From: Streptomyces sp. NBC_00659
GTDB lineage: Bacteria; Actinomycetota; Actinomycetes; Streptomycetales; Streptomycetaceae
Direction of reading: 5' to 3'
Length of the DNA stretch: 64,000 nucleotides
NCBI RefSeq assembly: GCF_036226925.1
Contig: NZ_CP109031.1
Span: 6,014,001-6,078,000 of the forward strand
The position numbers were made by a program, and so were the translations under genes. Under the pieces are notes generated by a model. It searched no databases. It saw nothing but the letters and a program-made list of their open reading frames with translations, and was not told the origin of the DNA. Of the stretch, positions 1 through 7,726 are shown piece after piece. Position 1 is the stretch's first letter, and each line of letters starts with the position of its first letter.

Positions 1-1
1 C

Positions 2-817
2 TACGGGATACGACGCAAGCGGTGCCTGGTCCTCGGCTTTCCTCTCTGGGCCGCCCACCCCACCCGGAAGCCGATTGCTGCCGTTGCCCACGCTCTGGGG
101 CATCTCTCCGGCCACGATCTCCGAGGAGACGCGTTCGTCGGTACCGCACTCGAGTCTCTCAACGCCATGGCCCGGACGACGCGAGCCGGAAACAACGCAC
201 ACATCCCATCGGGTGCCCCCGCACATTCATTTCGCGCGGGAGATGTGGCAGGGGCTGCGTCGCTCTTCAACGCCAGGACCCGGAAGGGCGAGTGGTTGCT
301 GAGCATCCCGAGGGCGGCGGCGGCTGCGACGGCCCGCCTGCTGTCGTGGCTCATCCTGCCGGCCACACGCCGTGCGGAGTTCGATGCGGACGACTTGGCC
401 GCTCGTATGGCTTCCACCGAGGCGGCCATCGCCGCATCGCAGGACCGGCAACTGGCCCGCGCGGTCGGTATCGAAGTACATCGCCTGGCCATCGCGACCC
501 GGACGCTCAAAGGCGACCGCTCCACGGCAGCCGCGCAGGAGGAACTCTGGGACAAGGTCGCCCGCTATTCCGAGAGTCTGCGCGAAAAGCCGGGGTGTGA
601 CGAAACCACGGAGCCGGACGGCATCGGGACGGTGGTCGGCCCTGCCGGCCTCCCGTCCGAACCCCTGCGCGTGGCACGACTGGCCCACGAACCGAGACGC
701 GGCGCAACCATCACGCTCGACGAGCTCGACCGGAACCGCATCGAAGACGAACTCCGCGATCCCCAACAAGTGCTGACGCGCAAGGTCATGCGAGATTGCG
801 TCCCACTGACACAGTGA
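2..817 (+). CDS. M48-like metallopeptidase homologue, degenerate, partial at left edge
   Basis: The frame is open from base 2, so the gene enters from outside the window; the first internal ATG is at 167. The visible part resembles the C-terminal half of Streptomyces M48 membrane peptidases. A stretch around bases 88-150 reads AAVAHALGHLSGHD followed by VGTALESL, where family members have AHELGH then NGD. Further on, RRAEFDADDLAARMAS matches the zone with the third zinc ligand (Glu) and the following Asp. The catalytic Glu of HExxH is Ala here, so protease activity is doubtful. A hydrophobic stretch (TARLLSWLILPA) lies between the two motifs. A perfect stem-loop at 838-864 follows the stop. 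It could be a decayed peptidase or a non-catalytic homologue. The family call is inference from short motifs. Confidence 0.5.
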   Translation, partial: YGIRRKRCLVLGFPLWAAHPTRKPIAAVAHALGHLSGHDLRGDAFVGTALESLNAMARTTRAGNNAHIPSGAPAHSFRAGDVAGAASLFNARTRKGEWLLSIPRAAAAATARLLSWLILPATRRAEFDADDLAARMASTEAAIAASQDRQLARAVGIEVHRLAIATRTLKGDRSTAAAQEELWDKVARYSESLREKPGCDETTEPDGIGTVVGPAGLPSEPLRVARLAHEPRRGATITLDELDRNRIEDELRDPQQVLTRKVMRDCVPLTQ

Positions 818-837
818 ACAAGTGTGACGTGGCGCCT

Positions 838-864
838 ACCCCGGTCATGGCTCCTGACCGGGGT
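838..864 (+). terminator. stem-loop after the M48-like gene
   Basis: A perfect 10-bp inverted repeat (ACCCCGGTCA / TGACCGGGGT) with a 7-nt loop starts 20 bp after the stop at 817. There is no T-run, as is usual for Streptomyces. It probably ends the + strand transcript. The - strand gene that stops at 1041 is 177 bp away and may use another signal. Confidence 0.6.
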
Positions 865-1040
865 CCACTGTTGCCGCAGGGGCCGTACCGGGCGGCTCGC
901 AACCGACGTGGAGAGGAACGTCGGTGGGTCCGTCCGGCAGGGCTTCAGGCCCGGGTTGTCGCCCGTCAGTGCCCGTGAGCGTCGGTGAGCCCCCGGCGGG
1001 CAAGCGATTCCCGGGGCACGCTCACCCCCGCGCGGCGCCG

Positions 1041-2159
1041 TCAGTGCGACAGCGTCGCCGGGCTGCCGCCGTTCGCCTCGTAGCCCGCCACCGCCAGCGC
1101 GCGGTATATCGCGTAGTCCGAGGCCGGGTCGGGGCTCAGGGTCCAGGGCAGGGCGCCGACGTGGCCGTCCACGCGTACCAGCTGGTCCATCGCCTCGGAC
1201 CAGCGCTCGCCGCGGACCAGGAAGCAGATCAGCAGATGGCGGACGTGGGCGAGCATCGGGTCGTCGGGGCGGGCCGCGTGGACCGCGTACAGCGCGCCGT
1301 GGACGGCCTTGGTCACGACCTCGCTCTGGTAGAAGCTACGGACCAGGTTCACCTCGGGAAGGTGCTCGAAGACCGCGAAGAGCGGCATCGCCGCGAGGAG
1401 GGAGCCCTGCGGCGCGCGTGCCGCCGCGGCCTCCGCGAACGCGTACGCCGTCTCCCGCGAGCCGTGCCACTTCTCGCACCAGTAGTGCAGGGCCGCCAGA
1501 TGCGCGCCCATGTGGGCGGGCGAGCGGTCCAGGATCTTCAGCCAGAGCTTCTCGAACTCCGGCTGGGAGTAGCCGAGTCCACGGGCCACCGACAGCTCGA
1601 TGATGTACGGGATCGGGTCACCGGGGGACAGCAGCGCCGCGTCGCCGCACGCGGACCGCGCCTCCTCCATGATGATCCGGAAGTCGTCGGACCCCGGCGT
1701 CGACGTCCGCCAGGCCTGCTGCACCAGGAACTCGGCGTGCACCGCGGCGCCGCCCGCGTCCTTGGGGGCCTCGGCACGCCACACGCGCAGCCACTGGCCG
1801 CCCGGTGTCTCGCTGACCCCGCCGGGGCGCTGCTGGAGCTCCAGGGACGCGGCGCCCGCGAAGGCCTGCACCCGCTGCCAGCGGGTCTCGCCCTCGGTCT
1901 CCGTGCCGGCCAGGAGCTGCGAGGCCGCGCGGTAGTCCTGGGTCCGCTGCACCACGTCCAGGACGTTCAGCAGATCCGCGTCCGGGCCGGGCATGCGGAT
2001 GTCCAGCTCCTCCTGGCGCAGGAAGCCGTAGTTCGCCGGGTCCGCGGCGTCCGGGTCACCGGGCGTGACCAGTTGTATACCGGAGCGCCTGCGCCGGAAC
2101 ACCGGCAGCAGGACCACGCTGAACATGGCCAGCGCCATCAGGACCCAGAGAATCTGCAT
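1041..2159 (-). CDS. membrane-anchored hypothetical protein, 372 aa
   Basis: This is a conserved-looking protein of unknown function. Residues 1-20 form one transmembrane anchor (MQILWVLMALAMFSVVLLPV) followed by RRRR, so the remaining ~350 residues should be cytoplasmic. The body is alpha-helical and Ala/Leu rich, with spaced aromatic and charged residues (WCEKWHGSRETAYAFAEAAAA, broken here as WCEKWHGSRE then TAYAFAEAAAA). That suggests TPR-like helical hairpins, but I cannot assign a named domain. The start ATG is at 2159 and the gene is divergent from metB, sharing the 2160-2314 intergenic region. No catalytic motif was seen. Confidence 0.75.
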   Translation of the reverse strand: MQILWVLMALAMFSVVLLPVFRRRRSGIQLVTPGDPDAADPANYGFLRQEELDIRMPGPDADLLNVLDVVQRTQDYRAASQLLAGTETEGETRWQRVQAFAGAASLELQQRPGGVSETPGGQWLRVWRAEAPKDAGGAAVHAEFLVQQAWRTSTPGSDDFRIIMEEARSACGDAALLSPGDPIPYIIELSVARGLGYSQPEFEKLWLKILDRSPAHMGAHLAALHYWCEKWHGSRETAYAFAEAAAARAPQGSLLAAMPLFAVFEHLPEVNLVRSFYQSEVVTKAVHGALYAVHAARPDDPMLAHVRHLLICFLVRGERWSEAMDQLVRVDGHVGALPWTLSPDPASDYAIYRALAVAGYEANGGSPATLSH

Positions 2160-2214
2160 GCCTCCAGCGAACCAGACGGGTCCGACAATTGGCCAACCCG
2201 GTCCGTCACGCTGT

Positions 2215-2275
2215 GCGCGAAGCCCTCCGCGCCGCGGGGCGTACGCGCGAAGGCCCTCCGCGCCGCCGGGCGTAC
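2215..2275. repeat. tandem duplication of ~30 bp in the metB upstream region
   Basis: Two near-identical copies lie head to tail: 2215-2244 (30 bp) and 2245-2275 (31 bp). Both begin GCGCGAAG and end GGGCGTAC, and they differ by one inserted G and one G/C change. They lie between the divergent hypothetical gene and metB and could hold a duplicated protein-binding site. Confidence 0.75.
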
Positions 2276-2314
2276 GCCGTCATGAACTCCTGGAGAGCAC
2301 TAGGCTCGGGACTC

Positions 2315-3469
2315 ATGAGCGACAGGCACATCAGTCAGCATTTCGAGACGCTCGCGATTCACGCGGGCAACACCGCCGACCCCCTCACCGGAGCGGTCGT
2401 CCCGCCGATCTACCAGGTCTCGACCTACAAGCAGGACGGCGTCGGCGGCCTGCGCGGCGGTTACGAGTACAGCCGCAGCGCCAACCCCACCAGGACCGCG
2501 CTGGAGGAGAACCTCGCAGCCCTGGAGGGCGGCCGCCGCGGCCTCGCGTTCGCGTCGGGACTGGCGGCCGAGGACTGCCTGCTGCGTACGCTGCTCAGCC
2601 CCGGCGACCACGTGGTGATCCCCAACGACGCGTACGGCGGCACCTTCCGGCTCTTCGCCAAGGTCGTCTCCCGGTGGGGCGTGGAGTGGTCGGTGGCCGA
2701 CACCAGCGACCTCGAGTCCGTTCGGGCCGCCCTCACCCCGAAGACCAAGGCGATCTGGGTCGAGACCCCCTCCAACCCGCTCCTCGGCATCACGGACATC
2801 GCCGCGGTCGCGCAGATCGCGCGCGAGGCGGGTGCCCGGCTCGTCGTCGACAACACCTTCGCGACCCCCTACCTCCAGCAGCCGCTCGCGCTCGGCGCGG
2901 ACGTCGTCGTGCACTCCCTGACCAAGTACATGGGCGGCCACTCGGACGTCGTGGGCGGCGCCCTGATCACCGCCGACCAGGAACTCGGCGATGAGCTGGC
3001 GTACCACCAGAACGCGATGGGTGCGGTCGCCGGGCCCTTCGACTCCTGGCTGGTGCTGCGCGGCACCAAGACGCTCTCCGTGCGCATGGACCGGCACAGC
3101 GAGAACGCGGGCCGCGTCGCCGAGATGCTCACCCGTCACGCGCGCGTGACGCGTGTTCTGTACCCGGGCCTCCCGGAGCACCCCGGTCACGAGATCGCCG
3201 CCAAGCAGATGCGGGCGTTCGGCGGCATGGTCTCGTTCCAGGTCGAGGGCGGCGAGGAGGCGGCCGTCGAGGTCTGCAACCGCGCCAAGGTGTTCACGCT
3301 CGGTGAGTCGCTGGGCGGGGTGGAGTCCCTGATCGAGCACCCGGGACGCATGACGCACGCCTCGGTCGCCGGGTCCGCGCTGGAGGTCCCCGCCGACCTC
3401 GTTCGCATCTCCGTGGGCATCGAGAACATCGACGACCTGCTCCAGGACCTCCAGCAGGCCCTGGGCTGA
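2315..3469 (+). CDS. metB: cystathionine gamma-synthase
   Basis: This PLP enzyme of the Cys/Met metabolism family joins cysteine to an activated homoserine (O-succinyl- or O-acetylhomoserine) to make cystathionine for methionine synthesis. The 384-aa product has the family landmarks: the N-terminal ETLAIHAG block, YEYSRSANPTR (substrate/PLP phosphate region), the VDNTFATPYLQQPL block, and HSLTKYMGGHSD with the PLP-binding lysine. The C-terminal SLGGVESLIEHP motif is typical of gamma-synthase/gamma-lyase enzymes. The ATG at 2315 gives the usual length. The frame is open further upstream (ATG 2282, and to 2189), but that segment is the GC-rich repeat and is unlikely to be coding. Cystathionine gamma-lyase is the main alternative, since the two are hard to tell apart by eye. 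Confidence 0.93.
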   Translation: MSDRHISQHFETLAIHAGNTADPLTGAVVPPIYQVSTYKQDGVGGLRGGYEYSRSANPTRTALEENLAALEGGRRGLAFASGLAAEDCLLRTLLSPGDHVVIPNDAYGGTFRLFAKVVSRWGVEWSVADTSDLESVRAALTPKTKAIWVETPSNPLLGITDIAAVAQIAREAGARLVVDNTFATPYLQQPLALGADVVVHSLTKYMGGHSDVVGGALITADQELGDELAYHQNAMGAVAGPFDSWLVLRGTKTLSVRMDRHSENAGRVAEMLTRHARVTRVLYPGLPEHPGHEIAAKQMRAFGGMVSFQVEGGEEAAVEVCNRAKVFTLGESLGGVESLIEHPGRMTHASVAGSALEVPADLVRISVGIENIDDLLQDLQQALG

Positions 3470-3621
3470 GCCGGCGGCACCCCCGGGCCGCCAAGGCCGC
3501 CACTTTGGCCCCCGGGCCTACCGCCATCGCCCCCGGGCCCGCCACCGTCGCCCGCGGCCGGACCCCCGGCCCGCGGGCGACGGTGTCCGGTCACCAGCCG
3601 GTCAGCGGCGGTGGCCTGCGG
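3470..3621. other. GC-rich gap with short degenerate repeats between convergent genes
   Basis: The 152 bp between metB and the convergent membrane protein gene consist of short imperfect repeats of a GCCCCCGGGCC core alternating with GCCACCGTCGCCC-like segments (3480-3570). CGGTCACCAGCCGGTCAGC-like repeats follow (3590-3625). Several could form stems, so this probably acts as a two-sided terminator. No gene was seen. Confidence 0.5.
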
Positions 3622-3873
3622 TCACCAATCCGTCAGCGGTGGAGTCGTCTCCGAAGGCGGCTCCACCCACGGACGGGCCGTCACCGCCCAGACGGCGAAG
3701 ACGACGGCCGCGCCGAACAGCGCCAGCCACAGCAGCAGCCGCACCGCCTTCCCGCGGCGCTGCATGCGCCTTCCGCGGCGTGCCGCCTCGCCGTACAGGC
3801 CGGACGGCACCACGGGCGCGGGCGCCTGCTCCAGCAGCTGTCGTACGGCCGCCTCGCGCTCCGGCTGATTCAT
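3622..3873 (-). CDS. small single-pass membrane protein, sigma-factor partner (83 aa)
   Basis: The 83-residue protein has a basic N-terminal half (residues 32-42 RRGRRMQRRGK), one transmembrane helix (about 44-65, LLLWLALFGAAVVFAVWAV) and a short Pro-rich outer tail. It starts with ATG at 3873 inside the stop of the upstream sigma factor gene (ATGA overlap), so the two are translationally coupled. Position and topology suggest a small anti-sigma-like or accessory protein for that factor. No zinc-binding ZAS motif (HxxxCxxC) is present, so the anti-sigma role is inference. Confidence 0.75.
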   Translation of the reverse strand: MNQPEREAAVRQLLEQAPAPVVPSGLYGEAARRGRRMQRRGKAVRLLLWLALFGAAVVFAVWAVTARPWVEPPSETTPPLTDW

Positions 3874-4370
3874 GACGGCGCCACCTCCACCCGGGCCGGC
3901 GCCGGGCCACGGGGCGGGTGCAGCAGGGTCGCCATGGCGCGGGCGCAGATCGCCCGTACCCGTTCCGCGGGGACCCCGAGCAGCGCCGCCGCCTGCTCCT
4001 CGGCGACCCCCTCGTACAGCCTGACGACGAGGATCAGCCGTTCCTGGGGCGTGAGCCCGGCCAGGACGTGGTCCGGGGACGTGCGCCGGCGCCCCCGGCT
4101 CCCGTACTGGTGCCAGGCGGTGCGCTGGAAGCGCGCGATCAGTTGCCGGCGGGCGCTGTCGTAGGGATCCTCGCCGTGCAGCCGGTCCCAGGAGGCGTAC
4201 GTATGGGCGAGGGCCAGTGTCAGCAGCCGTCGCGCGCGCGGGTTGGCGTCCACGGGCTCCGCGGTGAGCAGCGTGGCGGTGTGCAGCAGCCGTCCTGCGG
4301 CGCCCGCCACGAACGTCTCGAACTCCCGGGTACGGCGGACGCCCTGGGAGGCACGCCTTTCTCGCACCAC
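3870..4370 (-). CDS. SigE-family (ECF-like) RNA polymerase sigma factor
   Basis: The 166-aa protein has the layout of small extracytoplasmic-function sigma factors of the actinobacterial SigE family. An N-terminal region-2-like helix set (FETFVAGAAGRLLHTATLL...) is followed by a short linker and a region-4 helix-turn-helix near residues 115-160 (LTPQERLILVVRLYEG, then AALLGVPAERVRAICARA). Such factors usually direct small regulons and are controlled by a co-transcribed membrane protein; the next gene (83 aa) overlaps by 4 bp. The GTG at 4370 is used here; a second GTG at 4367 sits at better distance from the GGGAGG upstream. The 4371-4588 gap contains no evident gene. Confidence 0.8.
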   Translation of the reverse strand: MVRERRASQGVRRTREFETFVAGAAGRLLHTATLLTAEPVDANPRARRLLTLALAHTYASWDRLHGEDPYDSARRQLIARFQRTAWHQYGSRGRRRTSPDHVLAGLTPQERLILVVRLYEGVAEEQAAALLGVPAERVRAICARAMATLLHPPRGPAPARVEVAPS

Positions 4371-4588
4371 GCCTCCCGCCCGAGGACGACCCCCTGAGGG
4401 CGACCTCTGAGAAAGGGCCCGCGGCCGCGTGCGACCCGTAGCACCCCGTACGACGAGGACCCGGTCTCATATGAGGCCAGGTGGGGCCTTCCGGTCAAGA
4501 GTTCGGCGCGCACGCACGCAGCGCGCGTGCGGGGCGGCGGAGGCACGGGGGCCCCGGGTGCGGACCGCGGCCCGCCCCGGGGGGCGGT

Positions 4589-5113
4589 TCAGGAGGCCTG
4601 CTCGGACTCCGGCGCCGGCATGCCCTGGGTGGCCTGGCGGGCGGAGAGCGCGCCGTTGAAGCGAGTGAGGAGCGCGCAGAACACCTCACGCTCCTCCGGT
4701 GCCCATTCGTGTGTCAGCTCGGCCATCAACTGACGCCGGGACGCGCGTACTTCGTCGAGCCGGGACTGGCCGCGCGGGGAGAGCTGGAGCACCACGGCGC
4801 GTCCGTCCTCGGGGTGCGAGGTGCGCTTGACGAGCCCGGTGTCGACCAGCGGGGCGACCTGCCGGGTGACCGTCGAGGAGTCGATCCCCATGCTCGCCGC
4901 GAGCGCCTTGACGCCCATCGGGCCTTCCTTGTCGAGGCGGTTGAGCAGCAGGTAGGCGGCCCGGTCCATGGAGTTGCGCACCTGCCCCACCCCGCCTAGC
5001 CGGGTCTGTTCCGCACGGCGCGCGAAGACCGCGACCTCGTGCTGAAGGGCTTCGAGAAGACCGGTGTCACCGACGGTCGTCATGTCCATCGACATCTCTG
5101 GTGTAGTGGGCAT
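4589..5113 (-). CDS. MarR-family transcriptional regulator
   Basis: The 174-aa winged helix-turn-helix protein has MarR architecture. The dimerisation helix is followed by GVKALAASMGIDSSTVTRQV (recognition helix, about residues 67-87), then GLVKRTSHPEDGRAVVLQLSP, the wing with its conserved D-x-R. It is transcribed away from the threonine deaminase gene, sharing a 147-bp gap that contains a short dyad (5213-5225). Regulation of its own promoter or of the divergent gene is inference from position. Confidence 0.88.
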   Translation of the reverse strand: MPTTPEMSMDMTTVGDTGLLEALQHEVAVFARRAEQTRLGGVGQVRNSMDRAAYLLLNRLDKEGPMGVKALAASMGIDSSTVTRQVAPLVDTGLVKRTSHPEDGRAVVLQLSPRGQSRLDEVRASRRQLMAELTHEWAPEEREVFCALLTRFNGALSARQATQGMPAPESEQAS

Positions 5114-5212
5114 GGCCGGGGGCTCAATTCATGCGTGGGGAGCTGGGTTGGGGGACAGGTTACGCGGCCGGGGCGCGGGCCGTACCGGCGCTGCGCAAAC
5201 CGAGTCTCGGAG

Positions 5213-5225
5213 CGTGGTCACCACG
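5213..5225. promoter_or_regulatory. candidate operator dyad between marR-like gene and ilvA
   Basis: CGTGGT-C-ACCACG is a perfect 6-bp dyad with a 1-bp centre in the divergent intergenic region, 36 bp before the ilvA start. The length is short, so chance is possible. MarR proteins often bind such sites in divergent gaps. Confidence 0.35.
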
Positions 5226-5260
5226 GGAGTGCGCCCGCGTGAACTGCGAGACTGGTGGTC

Positions 5261-6490
5261 ATGAGCTACAGCACGGCTGACTCCTTTCCCAGTGTGACTC
5301 TCGACGACGTGCGCGGCGCGCAGAAGATGCTCACGGGTGTGGCGCGGGTGACCGCGATGGAGGGCAGCAGGTATCTGACCCAGCTGGTGGGCGCACCGGT
5401 GCAGTTCAAGTGCGAGAACCTCCAGCGGACGGGCTCGTTCAAACTGCGCGGCGCGTACGTGCGGATCGCAGGCCTGCTTCCGGAGGAGCGCGCCGCGGGC
5501 GTCGTCGCGGCGAGCGCGGGCAACCACGCGCAGGGCGTCGCGCTCGCCTCCTCGCTGCTCGGCGTGCGGTCCACCGTGTTCATGCCGAACGGCGCCCCGC
5601 TGCCCAAGGTCGCGGCCACCCGCGACTACGGCGCCGAGGTGAGGCTGCACGGTCAGGTGGTCGACGAGACCCTGGCCGCCGCGCAGGAGTACGCGCAGCG
5701 CACGGGCGCGGTGTTCATCCACCCCTTCGACCACCCCGACATCATCGCGGGGCAGGGCACGGTCGGCCTGGAGATCCTGGAGCAGTGCCCGGAGGTGCGC
5801 ACGATCGTCCTGGGGATCGGCGGCGGCGGGCTCGCGGCGGGAGTGGCTGTCGCGGTGAAGTCGCTGCGCCCGGACGTACGGATCATCGGGGTCCAGGCGG
5901 AGGGCGCGGCGGCGTACCCGCCCTCGCTCGCGGCCGGGCGGCCGCTGTCGGTCGAGAACCCGGCGACGATGGCCGACGGGATCAAGGTCGGCCGCCCCGG
6001 CGACGTACCGTTCCGCCTCGTCGAGGAGCTGGTCGACGAGGTCCGTACGGTCTCCGAGAACGACCTGTCCAGCGCGTTGCTGCTGTGCCTGGAGCGCGCC
6101 AAGCTGGTCGTCGAACCGGCCGGCGCGAGCTCGGTCGCGGCGCTGCTGAGCGATCCCGGCGCCTTCGAGGGCCCGGTCGTGGCGCTGCTGTCGGGCGGGA
6201 ACGTGGATCCGCTGCTGATGCAGCGCATCCTGCGGCACGGCATGGCGGCGGGCGGCCGCTACCTGGCGGTCACACTGCGGCTCACCGACCGGCCCGGTGC
6301 CCTGGCCACGCTTCTCGGGGTGTTGTCGGTGGCGGACGCCAACGTCCTCGACGTGAGCCATGTACGGACCGATCCGCGGCTCGGGCTCACGGAGGTGGAG
6401 GTCGAGCTGCACCTGGAGACGAAGGGCCACGGTCACTGCGCCGAGGTGAACACGGCGCTGCGCGAGGCGGGTTACACGGTCATCGACTGA
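5261..6490 (+). CDS. ilvA: threonine ammonia-lyase (threonine deaminase)
   Basis: This PLP enzyme converts threonine to 2-oxobutyrate and ammonia, feeding isoleucine synthesis or threonine breakdown. The PLP lysine lies in LQRTGSFKLRGAY (about residue 55), the phosphate-binding glycine loop is GIGGGGLAAG (about 188-197), and the SAGNHAQGVA block is typical of fold-type II deaminases. A single C-terminal ACT-like domain (from about residue 330, VTLRLTDRPGALATLLGVLS) gives about 409 aa, the short form common in actinobacteria, rather than the two-ACT-domain E. coli IlvA. The ATG at 5261 follows an in-frame GTG at 5255; either could be used. Confidence 0.92.
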   Translation: MSYSTADSFPSVTLDDVRGAQKMLTGVARVTAMEGSRYLTQLVGAPVQFKCENLQRTGSFKLRGAYVRIAGLLPEERAAGVVAASAGNHAQGVALASSLLGVRSTVFMPNGAPLPKVAATRDYGAEVRLHGQVVDETLAAAQEYAQRTGAVFIHPFDHPDIIAGQGTVGLEILEQCPEVRTIVLGIGGGGLAAGVAVAVKSLRPDVRIIGVQAEGAAAYPPSLAAGRPLSVENPATMADGIKVGRPGDVPFRLVEELVDEVRTVSENDLSSALLLCLERAKLVVEPAGASSVAALLSDPGAFEGPVVALLSGGNVDPLLMQRILRHGMAAGGRYLAVTLRLTDRPGALATLLGVLSVADANVLDVSHVRTDPRLGLTEVEVELHLETKGHGHCAEVNTALREAGYTVID

Positions 6491-6545
6491 GGGCGCAGCC
6501 GCCCGTGGGGCCCGGTCGTCCCACTTGGGGAAAATCCATTGAGTG

Positions 6546-6561
6546 ACGCGATACATCGCGT
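6546..6561. promoter_or_regulatory. palindromic operator candidate upstream of the ABC exporter
   Basis: ACGCGAT-AC-ATCGCGT is a perfect 7-bp dyad, 131 bp upstream of the ABC ATPase start and 56 bp after the ilvA stop. It resembles the AT-containing CGCGAT half-sites bound by PadR/TetR-type regulators that control DrrAB-like exporters. No PadR gene adjoins, so the binding protein is unknown. Confidence 0.5.
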
Positions 6562-6632
6562 TACGGTGGGTCTGCGGATCGGCGCCGACGGGGCCGGGCC
6601 GATGACTTTCTCGTCGTGCACAAGTCCCCAGT

Positions 6633-6666
6633 ACGCGCACATCCGAAAGCACGCGCACATCCGAAA
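6633..6666. repeat. two direct copies of a 16-bp motif, 18-bp period
   Basis: ACGCGCACATCCGAAA occurs at 6633-6648 and again at 6651-6666, just upstream of the ABC ATPase ribosome-binding site (GGAGA at 6681). Perfect direct repeats this close to a start suggest a regulator-binding site or recent slippage in the leader. Confidence 0.6.
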
Positions 6667-6691
6667 ATCCCCAACGACGTGGAGACCACTC

Positions 6692-7726
6692 ATGCCAGGC
6701 GCCATATACGCCGAAGGCCTGGTGAAGACCTTCGGTGACGTAAGGGCTCTGGACGGCGTCGACCTCGATGTCCCGGAAGGCACCGTGCTCGGCCTGCTCG
6801 GGCCGAACGGCGCGGGCAAGACGACCGCGGTCCGCTGTCTGACCACCCTCCTGCGCCCCGACAGCGGCAAGGCCGTCGTCGCGGGCGTCGACGTGCTCAA
6901 GAATCCCGACGCGGTACGGCGCAGGGTCGGCCTCTCCGGGCAGTTCGCGGCGGTCGACGAATACCTGACCGGCCGCGAGAACCTCCAGATGGTCGGCCGG
7001 CTCTACCAGATGCGGGCGAAGGACGCGAAGGTCCGCGCGGACGAACTCCTGGAGCAGTTCAACCTCGCCGACGCCGCCGACCGCACCGCCAAGACGTACT
7101 CGGGCGGCATGCGACGCCGTCTCGACCTGGCGGCGGCCCTGGTCGTGTCACCGCCGGTGATGTTCATGGACGAGCCCACGACCGGCCTCGACCCGCGTAA
7201 TCGCCAGCAGCTCTGGGACGTCATCAAGCAGCTCGTCTCCGGCGGTACGACGCTGCTGCTGACCACCCAGTACCTCGAAGAGGCCGACCACCTCGCGCAC
7301 GACATCTGCGTCGTCGACCACGGCCGCGTCATCGCCCGCGGCACGGCCGACGAGCTCAAGGCGCAGACCGGCGGCGAGCGCGTCGAGGTCGTCGTGCACG
7401 AGCGCGAGCACATCGCGACCGCCTCCGAGGTGCTGCGCGGCTTCGGCAAGGGCGAGACGACGGTCGAGGAGCACACCCGCAAGCTCACCGTGCCCGTCAC
7501 CGGCGGCGCGAAGCTCCTCGCGGAGGTGATCCGCGAGCTGGACACCCGCGGCATCGAGATCGACGACATCGGCCTGCGCCGTCCCACCCTGGACGACGTC
7601 TTCCTCTCGCTCACCGGCCATGTCGCCGAGGAGAAGGCCGAGGAGAACGGCGGTTCCGGGGACGGCCGGGGCGGCAAGGGCAAGGACGCCCGGAGCGACA
7701 AGAGCGGGAAAGAGGCCGCGAAGTGA
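6692..7726 (+). CDS. ABC transporter ATP-binding protein, DrrA-like
   Basis: This is the nucleotide-binding subunit of a daunorubicin-resistance-type exporter. The 344-aa protein shows Walker A GPNGAGKTT, signature YSGGMRRRLDLA, Walker B VMFMDEPTTGLDP, and the H-loop region TTQYLEEAD, where Gln replaces the more usual His-containing T(T/S)H. Residues after about 220 match the DrrA C-terminal domain (GLRRPTLDDVFLSLTG). A charged Gly/Lys tail ends the protein. The ATG at 6692 has GGAGA at good distance; the open frame back to 6539 includes repeats and the palindrome and is unlikely to be translated. It is coupled to the permease by a GTGA overlap. The exported substrate cannot be told. Confidence 0.9.
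   Translation: MPGAIYAEGLVKTFGDVRALDGVDLDVPEGTVLGLLGPNGAGKTTAVRCLTTLLRPDSGKAVVAGVDVLKNPDAVRRRVGLSGQFAAVDEYLTGRENLQMVGRLYQMRAKDAKVRADELLEQFNLADAADRTAKTYSGGMRRRLDLAAALVVSPPVMFMDEPTTGLDPRNRQQLWDVIKQLVSGGTTLLLTTQYLEEADHLAHDICVVDHGRVIARGTADELKAQTGGERVEVVVHEREHIATASEVLRGFGKGETTVEEHTRKLTVPVTGGAKLLAEVIRELDTRGIEIDDIGLRRPTLDDVFLSLTGHVAEEKAEENGGSGDGRGGKGKDARSDKSGKEAAK

Noticed and set aside
924..2285. 453-codon open frame on the + strand opposite the 1041-2159 gene
   Set aside because: It has Arg/Gly/Val-rich low-complexity translation without domains, exactly antisense to a gene with normal composition and a good membrane anchor. Long antisense frames are expected in high-GC DNA.
3622..4470. One 282-codon protein covering the membrane protein and the sigma region
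   Set aside because: The upstream two thirds read as Arg/Gly-rich nonsense opposite the correct sigma-factor frame; only the last 83 codons, from the ATGA overlap, look real.
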